This document shows, one piece after another, positions 18,462 through 27,862 of a stretch of DNA of 64,000 bases. Numbering within the stretch: the stretch's first letter is position 1; every line of letters begins with the position of its first letter. Below the pieces are notes generated by a model. That model saw nothing but the letters and a program-made list of their open reading frames with translations, made no database searches and had not been told where the DNA came from. The stretch is from CAWEYO01 sp963813315 (GTDB lineage: Bacteria; Pseudomonadota; Alphaproteobacteria; Rhizobiales; Rhizobiaceae). Both the position numbers and the translations under genes were made by a program. The DNA lies in contig CAWEYO010000013.1 of assembly GCA_963813315.1 (NCBI GenBank), forward strand, positions 62,001 to 126,000, written 5' to 3'.

Positions 18462-19447
18462 GCGAGACAACCAGCCTGCTTCGCCGTCGCGACGCGCTGC
18501 GGCTGGCGCTGGTCAAGCGCTATCCGATGGAGATCATCTTCCTGGTCTTGGTGGTCGTCCTGATCGCAGTCGCGCCGGGCTTCAACTCGACCGGCAATTT
18601 GCTCAACGTGCTCCGCACGGTGTCGATGTTGGGCATCATCGCCTTCGGCATGACGGCGGTCATCGTTGCCGGCGAAATCGATCTTTCGGTCGGCTCAGGC
18701 GCGGCGCTCGCCGGCTGCATCGTCGCCTGGTTCGCCGGGGAGTATTCCGAGACGCTGGGCGCCGGCCTGGCGATCTTCGCCGGCACGATGGCCGCCATCG
18801 CCGTCGGCGTTTTCAGCGGGACTGTGACCGGCAAGGTCAGGCAATGGTTCAACGTCCCCACCTTCATCACCACACTGGCCATGTTCACCGCACTGCGCGG
18901 TGCCGCCAACCTGATCACCGGCGGCTTTCCGCTGGCCACCTTTCCGAGCTGGTTCGAATATTTCGGCGGCGGCTACCTTCTCGGCATCCCCTTCCCCGTC
19001 TACGTGTTCGCCGCGACCTTCGTCGTCATGCATTTCCTGATGAACAACACGCGCTTCGGCCGCGCGATCTATGCGGTGGGCGGCAACATGGAGGCCGCCC
19101 GCCTCTCCGGCATCGACGTCTGGTTCGTGAAGACGGCCACGCTGGCTATCACCGGCGCGCTAACCGCGGTCAGCGGTATCCTGATCGCCTCCCAGATCGG
19201 CTCCGGCACCGGCACCACGGCAACCGGCATGGAACTTGACGTGATCGCCGCGGTGATCATCGGCGGCGCCTCGCTATTCGGCGGAAAGGGCCGCATCTGG
19301 GGAACCCTGATCGGCGTCCTGTTCCTTGGCTGCGTCTCCAACGGCATGACCCTGATGAACGTCTCCGAGTATTGGCAGTACGTGGTGCGGGGCGCCATCA
19401 TCCTGGGTGCCGTCCTGATGAATCAGATTCTCGAGCGCGTGCGCTAA
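18458..19447 (+). CDS. CUT2-type sugar ABC transporter permease
   Basis: This 329-residue membrane protein has AGEIDLSVGSGAALAG, YAVGGNMEAARLSGIDVWFVK and GGASLFGGKGRIWGTLIG. The ATG at 18458 overlaps the ATPase TGA by 4 bases. It forms the inner-membrane channel of the uxu-linked importer, presumably as a homodimer because no second permease gene is present. Confidence 0.9.
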   Translation: MSETTSLLRRRDALRLALVKRYPMEIIFLVLVVVLIAVAPGFNSTGNLLNVLRTVSMLGIIAFGMTAVIVAGEIDLSVGSGAALAGCIVAWFAGEYSETLGAGLAIFAGTMAAIAVGVFSGTVTGKVRQWFNVPTFITTLAMFTALRGAANLITGGFPLATFPSWFEYFGGGYLLGIPFPVYVFAATFVVMHFLMNNTRFGRAIYAVGGNMEAARLSGIDVWFVKTATLAITGALTAVSGILIASQIGSGTGTTATGMELDVIAAVIIGGASLFGGKGRIWGTLIGVLFLGCVSNGMTLMNVSEYWQYVVRGAIILGAVLMNQILERVR

Positions 19448-19473
19448 GTTACGGAAAGAAAAAGGGAAAGACG

Positions 19474-20256
19474 ATGAGCGAATTTGCGGGAAAGGTGGCC
19501 ATGGTGACCGGCACCACGGGCATCGGCCTAGCGACCGCACGGCGCCTCGCCGAAGGCGGCGCCGCCATCCTGGCGCTCGGGATCGACGCCGCCGCCAATC
19601 GCGCCATGGAGGCCGAGTTCGAGAGCGCAGGGCGGCCGGCCAGGGTGGTGACAGCCGACGTCTCGGTGGCCGGCGCGGTGCGCGATGCGGTGGCGGCCGG
19701 GGTCGCCGCCTTCGGCGGCCTCGACATCATCGTCAACGCGGCGGCCGTCCATCCCTACGGGACCGCCACCAGCACCGACCCGGAGACCTTCGGCCGCACC
19801 ATGGCCGTGAATGTCGGCTCGATCCACCTCACCGCCCATTTCGGCATCCCCGAAATGCTGAAGCGCGGCGGCGGCGCCATTGTCAACGTCGCCTCGGTTC
19901 AGGGCTTCGCCTGCCAGGAGAACGTCGCGGCCTACGCCACTACCAAGGGCGCGATTCACACGCTGACCCGGTCGCTCGCGCTCGACTATGCACGGCAGGG
20001 CATCCGCGTGAACTCGGTGAGCCCCGGCTCGATCCGCACGCCGATCCTGGAGAAGGCAGCCCGCGGTTCGAACGGCAGCGATGCCGATGTCGAGGCTGCT
20101 TACCGGCGCTTCGGCGAGGCGCATCCGCTCGGCCGGATCGGCGAACCCGAGGAGGTGGCCGAACTGATCGCCTTCCTCTGTTCCGCCAGAGCCGCCTTCT
20201 GCACTGGAGCCGACTACAAGATCGACGGCGGCCTCACCGCCCGCCTCGGCGTCTGA
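19474..20256 (+). CDS. SDR family oxidoreductase (candidate fructuronate reductase/mannonate oxidoreductase)
   Basis: This 260-residue classical SDR has TGTTGIGLATARRL, a VNAAAVH in place of NNAG, catalytic YATTKGAI and RVNSVSPGSIRTPI. The start at 19474 begins the nucleotide-binding strand; the longer frame lies in the permease gene. Between a uronate-type importer and a UxuA homologue, it could supply the reduction from fructuronate to mannonate normally done by UxuB, which is not seen here. That role is an inference from position only. Confidence 0.8.
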   Translation: MSEFAGKVAMVTGTTGIGLATARRLAEGGAAILALGIDAAANRAMEAEFESAGRPARVVTADVSVAGAVRDAVAAGVAAFGGLDIIVNAAAVHPYGTATSTDPETFGRTMAVNVGSIHLTAHFGIPEMLKRGGGAIVNVASVQGFACQENVAAYATTKGAIHTLTRSLALDYARQGIRVNSVSPGSIRTPILEKAARGSNGSDADVEAAYRRFGEAHPLGRIGEPEEVAELIAFLCSARAAFCTGADYKIDGGLTARLGV

Positions 20257-20274
20257 TAAGGATTCCTTCGCAAC

Positions 20275-21381
20275 ATGAAGATCGGATTGGGACTTTACCG
20301 CGAATCGCTGACCCCGGCGAACTTCCGCTTCGCCCGGCAGGCTGGCGCCACGCACATCGTGGCACATCTCACCAATTATTTCCGCGGCCGCGACCCGAGC
20401 CTGTCGGCGGGCACCGAGACGGACGGCTGGGGCGACTGCTCCGCCGATGCGCTGTGGTCGTATGAAGACTTTGCTGCGCTCGTGAACTCGGTTCAGGAAA
20501 ATGGCCTGCAGCTTGCGGCGATCGAGAATTTCTCGCCCCGCTTTTGGTCCGATGTGCTGCTCGGCGGACCCGATCGGGCCGCGCAGATGGAGGGGCTGAA
20601 GCGGCTGGTCCGCGACGCCGGCCGGGCAGGCATCCCCTGCATCGGCTACAATTTCTCGATCGCCGGCGTCTGGGGCTGGTCGCGCGGGCCTTTCGCGCGC
20701 GGTGAGGCAATGTCGGTGGGGCTGGACCTGGCGGCGATCGACCCAGATCTGCCGCTGCCGGACGGCGTCGTCTGGAACATGCGCTACCGCGCCACACGGC
20801 CAGGCGCCGCGCCGGCCGCCGTCAGTTCGGACGTGCTGTGGGGGCGCCTCGCCGAATTCCTGCGCGAGCTGGTTCCCGTTGCCGAGGAGGCCGGCGTCAT
20901 GCTCGCCGCCCACCCCGACGATCCGCCGGCAGAGGCGTTGCGCGGCGCCGCGCGCCTGGTCAACCGCCCCGAGAAATACGATCGCCTGCTGGGCATCGTC
21001 GATTCGCCGGCCAATGGGTTGGAGCTTTGCCTCGGTTCGCTTCAGGAAATGCCCAATCCTGAACCGATCTACGCGCATGTCCGGCGCTTTGCGCGGAGCG
21101 GGCGGATCGGTTATATCCATTTCCGCAATGTGCACGGCAAGGTGCCGGCCTACCACGAGACGTTCGTCGATGACGGCGACATCGACATGGCCGAGATCGT
21201 ACGCATCCTGCGCGATGAGGGCTTCGACGGGGTCCTTATCCCCGACCACACGCCGGAAATGTGCTGCGACGCGCCGTGGCACGCCGGCAAGGCCTTCGCG
21301 CTCGGCTACATGCGGGCACTAGTGCAGAACGCCGACGCGCTCGGCCCGTCGCGGAGCCTCGGCGACGCACGCGCCATCTAA
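20275..21381 (+). CDS. Divergent UxuA-family (mannonate dehydratase-like) protein
   Basis: This 368-residue protein is related to UxuA, with AGATHIVAHLTNYFRG, AHPDDPP, VDSPANGLELCLGS and IHFRNVHG. It differs at two places conserved in the neighbouring uxuA. CYNFMPVVDWTRT is replaced by GYNFSIAGVWGWSRG, and the C-terminal PDHGH by PDHTPEM. The TIM-barrel fold and metal site are probably kept, but the substrate may not be D-mannonate. It follows the SDR gene by 18 bases in the gntR operon. Confidence 0.8.
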   Translation: MKIGLGLYRESLTPANFRFARQAGATHIVAHLTNYFRGRDPSLSAGTETDGWGDCSADALWSYEDFAALVNSVQENGLQLAAIENFSPRFWSDVLLGGPDRAAQMEGLKRLVRDAGRAGIPCIGYNFSIAGVWGWSRGPFARGEAMSVGLDLAAIDPDLPLPDGVVWNMRYRATRPGAAPAAVSSDVLWGRLAEFLRELVPVAEEAGVMLAAHPDDPPAEALRGAARLVNRPEKYDRLLGIVDSPANGLELCLGSLQEMPNPEPIYAHVRRFARSGRIGYIHFRNVHGKVPAYHETFVDDGDIDMAEIVRILRDEGFDGVLIPDHTPEMCCDAPWHAGKAFALGYMRALVQNADALGPSRSLGDARAI

Positions 21382-21397
21382 TGCCAGGGAGAACAGC

Positions 21398-22102
21398 ATG
21401 TCTGCTTCCGCTCGCTATGCCGACGACGCCGAACTCTTCCACCTGTTGGAGTCGGAGCTCTTCGTGGCGGTCGTCGGCGATGTCATGGATACGATCGGGC
21501 TGCAGCACCAGTTCCTGCCGCCGGTGTTCCGTCCGGTCGACGAGGCGACGCGCCTGATCGGCCGGGCGATGCCGGTGCTGGAGGCCGACATCTTTTCGGC
21601 CGCCGAGAGCGGCGCCGGCAGCAACCCGGCGATGGCGAAGCCATTCGGCCTGATGTTCGAGGCATTGGATAGCCTGAGGCCAGGTGAGATCTACGTCGCC
21701 AGCGGAGCCTCGCCGCGCTACGCGCTGTGGGGAGAGCTGATGTCGACCCGAGCAAGGCTGCTGGGCGCCCGCGGCGCCCTGGTCGACGGCTTCGCCCGCG
21801 ACATCGACGGCATCCGCGCGCTCGGCTTTCCCTGCTTTTCCACCGGCTTCTACGCCCAGGACCAGGGTCCGCGGGGCAAGGTCATCGACTATCGCTGCGC
21901 CCTCGAGATCGGCGGCGTCCGAATCGAGCCCGGTACCTTGCTTTTCGGCGACAAGGAAGGCGTGCTGGTCATCCCGCGCGCCGCCGAAGCGGAGGTGGTG
22001 CGCCTGGCGCTCGAGAAGGCGCGCGGCGAGAAGCGAGTGGCCAAGGCGATTCGCGAGGGAATGAGCGCCGTCGACGCCTTCGCCACTTTCGGCATCATGT
22101 AG
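21398..22102 (+). CDS. RraA/HMG-aldolase family protein
   Basis: This 234-residue protein belongs to the RraA-like family, which includes class II 4-hydroxy-4-methyl-2-oxoglutarate aldolases. It shows VVGDVMDTIGLQHQFLPP, a GELMSTRARLLGARGALVDGFARDIDG core (Arg-Asp metal region) and LLFGDKEGVLVIPR. It is the last gene of the gntR operon. An aldolase here could cleave a keto-deoxy acid made by the UxuA-like enzyme. RraA homologues have varied substrates, so this is only a suggestion. Confidence 0.82.
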   Translation: MSASARYADDAELFHLLESELFVAVVGDVMDTIGLQHQFLPPVFRPVDEATRLIGRAMPVLEADIFSAAESGAGSNPAMAKPFGLMFEALDSLRPGEIYVASGASPRYALWGELMSTRARLLGARGALVDGFARDIDGIRALGFPCFSTGFYAQDQGPRGKVIDYRCALEIGGVRIEPGTLLFGDKEGVLVIPRAAEAEVVRLALEKARGEKRVAKAIREGMSAVDAFATFGIM

Positions 22103-22139
22103 CCTGCCCGGCCTTTTGCAATGAGGCGTTTGCCGCTCC

Positions 22140-22240
22140 TAAAGCGCGTCGCGCGAAACGGATCCATGCGACGCGCTTTAGAATATTGTTTTGTGCATGT
22201 CGTTGTCCCAAAACCGCTGCGCACTTTTGGGCGACACGCT
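22140..22240. repeat. Bipartite two-hairpin repeat, likely also a terminator
   Basis: The first hairpin has a perfect 12-base stem (TAAAGCGCGTCG at 22140-22151 with its inverse at 22169-22180). The second is built on CCCAAAACCG...CACTTTTGGG (about 22206-22231). The element lies between the convergent RraA-like and RTX genes and touches the RTX stop codon. It shares the AAACCG...CACTTT core with repeats at 37.5, 38.2, 45.6 and 49.4 kb. It may end transcription from both sides. Confidence 0.65.
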
Positions 22241-25200
22241 TTAAACCACGCCGAAATCCGCGTTGGTTAGCGTCAGTCCGGCCGAGAGTGTGGCGAACTG
22301 GATTGCCTCCCCGGCTGCGCTGCCATTGGCGTCGTAGGTCAGGGCCCCTGTCGCCGTGTTGTAGATGATACGGTCGCTGGCATCGTGCGACGCAGCGCCG
22401 ACATGGAAGGCCGCCGCTGACAGCGTTCCTGCAGCCCCCAGCGCGCTGAATACTGCATTCTCAAGCCGGATGGTGTCAGCTGGCGCCGAGAAATCGGTGA
22501 TCCGGTCGATGTTGTTGGCCTCGCTCAGCGCACAGTTGAAGAAGAAGGTATCGTTGCCGGCGCCGCCCGTGAGCATATCCCTGCCCCCGTAACCATTCAG
22601 AACGTTGTCTCCGTTATTGCCCCTTATGCTGTTGCTGGCTGCGTTGCCCACCGCATTGATATTATTTGAACCGAGAAGTGTAAGATTTTCGAGCGCGCCG
22701 AAAACGTGCGCAGAGTTGGCAAGGCTGAAGCTGATCGAAGACTGTACAGTGTCGACGCCGTTCGAACCGGAAAGACTTTCGTTCACGATGTCGCCGGCGC
22801 TTTCGACGACGTATACATCACTGCCCGCTCCTCCGCGCAGATTGTCCGCGCCCGCGCCACCATTAAGCGTGTCGTGTCCGCCACCACCGCTCAGGGCGTT
22901 CCCGCCTGCATTCCCCAGGAGCACATTGTTGAGGGAGTTGCCTGTCGCGGCGACGTTGGCTGATCCTGTTAGAACCAGATTTTCGACGGCCCCCAGGACC
23001 CGCGCAGAATTGGCGAGACTGAAGCTGATGGACGAATGAATTGCGTCGATGCCGTTCGATCCGCGGATACTTTCGTTCACGATGTCGCCGGCGTTCTCGA
23101 CTACGTAAGTGTCGTTGCCAGATCCACCTCGCATGCTGTCCGCGCCTGCTCCCCCACTCAGCGTGTCGTTTCCAGCCGCTCCGCTCAGGGCGTTCCCGCC
23201 TGCATTCCCCAGGAGCACATTGTTGAGGGAGTTGCCTGTGGCGGAATGATTTGCTGCCCCAGTCAGGATAAGGTTCTCGAGCGTACCGAGGACCTGGGCC
23301 GAATTCGCCAGACTGAAACTGATTGAGGACCTAACGGCATCCACACCGCTTGATCCCGCGACGGCCTCGTCGACCACGTCGCTTGCTTTGTCTACGACGT
23401 AGACATCATTGCCGGCGCCGCCTCGCATAGCGTCCGCACCCGCGCCCCCGTCGAGCGTGTCGTTACCGCCCCCGCCGTCAATCTGGTCATTTCCCCCTCG
23501 ACCGCTCGCGACATCATCTCCGGAGAGTCCTGTGATGAGGTCCTGCCCCGCGGTGCCGGTGAGAATATCGGGATTCACCGTTCCTCCTATGACGGTGATT
23601 TCATTGACGTTGGTGACGGTGACCGCAATTGCCTGTCTGTCAGTGAATGTGCCGTCGGACACCTTCACCGTAACGTCGTAGACATTGTTGCCGCCGGCGT
23701 CGTGCGGAGCTTCGAAGTTCGGCGCAACGACAAAGCTCAGCGCGCCAGTCGTGGCTTTGATGGCGAAGAAGGCCGCATCGCCGCCGTCGATGATTGAATA
23801 GGTCAGGGTGGCCCCGGTATCGGGGTCGCTCGCCTTCACCGTGGTCACTGCCGTGCTGTTCTCGGCAACGTTGATGGCAGCCGTTGCTCCACCGCCATTC
23901 GACGTGATCGCCGGCGCGCGGCCGAAGAGCTGTGAAAGCGTCCTTTCACCGTCTGCGAATGCAAAAAGTTCCACTTTGGACACTAGGTCCGTGCCCTCTA
24001 CGGAACCGGACCGTTGATCGGTGGTTGTCAGGGTTCCGTCCGCATTCTGAACGATGAGGTAGTCTGAACGATTGCCGGAATAGAGGATCCTGTCGGTCCC
24101 TTGGCCGCCATCGATGACGTCATTGGCGCCGCCGCCGCTGAGCGTATCGTTCCCGCCGCCTCCCTGAAGCAAGTTGGCGTTGTTGCCGCCATAAACAATG
24201 TCCGCGAACTGTGTTCCGATGACGTTTCTGATACCTGTGACGGTCTCCGTATTTCCGAAGGTATCGGTAGCGGAATCGGCGGCAAGGCCTCCCTGCGATC
24301 CGCTCCCCAGCAGGTTGACTGTAACCCCATGCGTGCCGCCCGAGGCGATTTCGGCATTGTAGTCGACGGTGTCGACGCCGGACCCGCCGATCATGACGTC
24401 GCTTCCGGCGCCTCCGGTCAGTGTGTCGTCGCCGGCCCCGCCGTCGATGGTGTCATTTCCGGCACCGCCGAGGATCAGGTCAAGACCTGACCCTCCGAAG
24501 AGTTGGTCGGCGCCGTCGCCACCGTCGATGGTGTCGTTACCGTTCTGACCTTCGATTCGGTCGTTTCCTCCTCGCCCATGAATTTCGTCGTTACCGTGGT
24601 AACCACGTAGAAGCTGATCGTCGCCGAGCTTACCGAAGATTAGATCATCAAAGGTCGATCCACGTGCCCGGTTCGCCCCGGTAAAAGTATCATTGCCGAT
24701 GAGGGCGGCTTCTGACGCGTTGCGGGCTGTTGCTGTGCCCGCCTGCATGTCCATTACGATTGCGGCTTCCGCGTAGTGGTAAGCGATACCGGCAGTAAAG
24801 CCGCCGGTAAAGTTGAACTCGACATGATCATTTCCACGGGCCAAATAGACGTCCAGAAATTTTCCACCATTGCCGGAAGTGAAGGCGTCGTCGATAATAA
24901 ACTGATCGTCGAATTGGGAGTCACCGATAGCAAAAATAGACGAGACTAGATCTATGCCACCCTGACCATCACGGACTCTGAAACCTGAATTGATATTACC
25001 ACCCGCCAGTCCGAAGACGGTCGACCCAGTCAAGTTTACGGAGATTGCGGAAGTGGCGTCGGAATAAAGCGCGCCAGAGTAAGCGTAGGCCGAGAGCGCG
25101 GGGTCAGGATTTGGCACACCTATGATGCGGTCGTTGCCGAGACCACCAAAGCCCCAAGCCTCGTTGAGGGTGATTGAATCATCTCCCTCATCGCCGTAGA

Positions 25201-25396
25201 CAAAATCGAGTTCGCCGGAGCCGTCCGACATACCGCTGTGGAGAGTGTCGTTGCCGGCACCGCCGCGGATAGTGTCGGTACCGAAACCGCCGTCGATGTC
25301 GTCGTCGCCGGCGCGCCCGTCGAGCAGATCGTTTCCTTCGCCGCCGACAAGGCGGTTGACGGAAGAGTTCTCCTCTGATGATATCCTGGAATTCAC
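22241..25396 (-). pseudogene. RTX calcium-binding protein, C-terminal part of a frameshifted gene
   Basis: About 1050 residues. The part in this frame begins near 25376 and continues the reading of the fragment at 25188-27410. It contains many GGxGxDxLxGGxGND nonapeptides (calcium-binding beta-roll), a cadherin-like domain (about residues 490-610: INVAENSTAVTTVKASDPDTG to VTVTNVNE), three tandem 98-residue repeats (22568-23449) and a C-terminal DTFFFNC/DRITDFSAPADTI module resembling the type I secretion signal end of serralysin-like RTX proteins. It is a surface or secreted adhesin-like protein. No type I secretion genes are in the window. Confidence 0.85.
22568..23449 (-). repeat. Three tandem 294-base (98-residue) protein repeats in the RTX gene
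   Basis: Units run 23449-23156, 23155-22862 and 22861-22568. Each begins GGAGAD, carries YVV...DxVxE, SSISFSLANSA and NSLNNVLLGNAGGNALSG (degenerate in the third unit). Unit boundaries are exact to the base. Units 1 and 2 are more alike at their ends than either is to unit 3, which suggests stepwise duplication. Confidence 0.85.
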
Positions 25397-27410
25397 TCCC
25401 GGTTATGTTTTCTATGTTTTTGACACGATCCAGTGCACCGAAGCCGTCGGTAATGCGCGCGAAGCCTTGCCCATCCAGATCCTGCAGGTCCGCGTCGATA
25501 CCAGTTGAAGCCCCGTAATCGCTGTCACCCTGGTAGTTGGCCTCGTCCACGCCCGCGCCGCCATCGAGCCTGTCCGCTCCCCCCAATCCACGGAAGCGCT
25601 GTGAACCGTTGCCGCCCGTCATTTCGTCCGAGAAATGGGTCCCCCGGACGCCCTCGATGTTAGTGAACGTGTCAATGTCGCCGAATGGATCGACGACGGT
25701 GCCGTACCCGGTGTTCGCCGTCGAATTGTCGAACGTGACGACAATGCCTTGGGTGCCCGCGGCGAGATGGTACAGTAGCTGGTCGAAGCCGGCGCCGCCG
25801 TCGACAAAGTCGTTGCCGCCGTTCGCATCAAACGCCTCGTTTTCACCGGCGCCAATGATCGTATCGGCAAAATTAGTGCCGAAGACGCGTTCAATGTCGA
25901 TCAGCGTGTCGGTATCCCCGAACGGGTCGGTGGCAACTCCGGTCCCCAGATTGACGGTCACGCCCTGGGTGCCGCCGCGTGCGACGTCCGCCATATAGTC
26001 GACGGTATCCCGAACGAAATTCGCGTCATCGTCGGTGCCCGAACCGCCGTCGATCGTATCGTCGCCTGCTCCGCCCCAGATCCAGTCCTCGCCGGCATGA
26101 GCATTGATGATGTCCGAAGCCTGGGTACCGGAGAGAGTGTCGTCCCCAGGCGTTCCTTCAATGACATTGGCGGCCGCAAGTTGCGCGGCAGTACGATCGC
26201 CATCGGCGAACCGGAAAATATCCGTCGTGGAAACGGTGTCGGTTCCGTCAGGCGTGCCGCTTCTCTGGTCGGCAATGGTGAAGCTGCCGTCCTCATTGAG
26301 GGATACGAGATAGGCAGCACGTGTGCCTGAGTAGACCGCGGTGTCGATACCGTCGCTTCCAATAATCGTATCGTTGCCGGCTCCTCCGGTGAGAAGATCG
26401 GCGCCGAGCATGCCGTCGAGGTAGTCGTCGCCTCCGCGTCCTTCGAGGACATCGTTCCCGGCGACGCCCTCGAGAACCTCGTCCGCATTCCCGCCGTTGA
26501 TCGTGTCGGCGAACTCGGTTCCGTGGATCATTTCGACATTCCGGATCCGATCGTGCGAACCGAAACCATCGGTCACTGTCGAATAGCCCTCAGCATCAAC
26601 GATCGAGAGATCCGCTGAGATTCCCTGGGTGCCGCCATAGCGAGAATCAAGATCATAGGCGACGACGTCGAAATCCGCTCCGCCGTCGAGCGTATCGTCG
26701 CCCTCCAAGCCACGCAGTTGCTGAAAGCCTTCGCCTGCAACGACCCTGTCTTCGAAGGGCGTTCCCCGAATGGCCTCTATTCCGGTGAACCGGTCGATTT
26801 GTCCGTACGGGTCGATCACGATTTCGTCGCCCTCGGCGGCAGTCGTCTCGTCGAACGTGACGACGATGCCACCCATCCCGCCGAACCTGTACGAATGATG
26901 GTACATGAGTGCGTCGAAGCCGACGCCGCCTTCGATCAGGTCGGAGCCGCCATGAGGATCGAATGCATCGTCGCCGTCGGAACCGATGATCGTGTCGGCA
27001 AAATTCGTGCCGTAGACGCGTTCGATGTCGATCAGCGTGTCGGTATTCCCAAAGGGATCGATCGCAACTCCTGTTCCGAGATCGACGATAACGCCCTGAA
27101 AGCCGCCTTCCGCGACGTCTTCTTGGTAATCGACTGCATCCCAGATGAAGTTTTCGTCGTCGTTGGTGCCCAAGCCGCCGTTGATGGTATCGTCGCCGGC
27201 CCCTCCGGAAATCCAGTCCTCCCCGGCGCCGCCATCGAGCGTGTCGTTGCCGCCGATTTCGATGATCGTGTCGCCGCCGCCCTGCCCGTTGATGGTGTCA
27301 CTTCCGGTTTCGAGGGCGGGTTCCTGGTCCGAAGGTCCGCCTACGATAAAGTCGGCATCAGGGGTGCCCTCAATGACATCGTTGCCATTGGTCCCGAACA
27401 TATCGGCCAT
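25188..27410 (-). pseudogene. RTX calcium-binding protein, N-terminal part of a frameshifted gene
   Basis: About 740 residues, starting at ATG 27410 with GGAGG 7 bases upstream (a GTG at 27416 is too close to that site). RTX nonapeptides alternate with a module of about 350 residues that occurs twice. Each copy has TLIDIER(V)xGTNFADTIIG, a GIVVTFD strand and a closing HGTEFADTI or TGSEFQDII. Useful reading ends near 25376; the remaining tail is arginine-rich nonsense to 25188. Removing one G near 25376 gives DIIRGNSSVNRLVGGEGNDL, a normal RTX continuation. The joined protein would be about 1720 residues. Confidence 0.85.
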
Positions 27411-27416
27411 CGCCAC

Positions 27417-27764
27417 CCCTCCCGGTCGCTGGCTGCAGAGCTAACTTGACCAGTCCCAAGACAATGTCCGCTCCGGCCAGCGAGAAGAAATTCACCAGTC
27501 AAAAATTCGACTTGTGCTGCCGAGCAAGGTTCTCAGGGGAGCACGTGCACTGAAAGTACGCTCTTAGTTGATGGTTGAAGGCTTGAGCGCATCCGAATGG
27601 CGCATATGGAGCAGCGTTTCCAGCACGTGCAGACAGATACACTTCGCGATCCAGGCGAAGAGAGGAAGCCATCGAAATATATGTACCTGCCCAGTCTTGA
27701 CTTCGGAAATATCCTCAAGGAAGATCAACATTCCTTGCTTATTTTGATTTGCGAGGAGGGGGTT
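27417..27764. other. Divergent intergenic region between the RTX gene and the SLAM-like operon
   Basis: About 350 bases with lower GC than the flanking genes and no supported gene. It must hold the promoters of both divergent units. An inverted GCACGTGC lies near 27540. No promoter could be fixed with confidence. Confidence 0.5.
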
Positions 27765-27862
27765 TTGGGGTTCAGTTTGAGGCTGTGTGCCTCGTTTTTG
27801 CTTGCGTCATTTTTGCTGATGGCGCCAGCTTACGGTGAATTGCTTCCGGCTCTGAAACCTCA
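27765..27862 (+). other. Out-of-frame signal-peptide segment of the SLAM-like gene
   Basis: A TTG at 27765 follows GAGGAGG by 5 bases. It opens a frame reading GFSLRLCASFLLASFLLMAP then AYG, a clear signal peptide. The frame then passes into arginine-rich nonsense, while the TPR protein starts in another frame at 27863. Adding one base near 27863 would join signal and body. An exported beta-barrel needs such a signal, so this was probably one gene. Confidence 0.65.

Noticed and set aside
16878..18470. 530-residue minus-strand frame opposite the ABC ATPase
   Set aside because: Exact antisense shadow of a gene with full ABC motifs; no family-like sequence.
19528..21282. 584-residue minus-strand frame opposite the SDR and UxuA-like genes
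   Set aside because: Spans two plus-strand genes and their junction; composition typical of an antisense frame.
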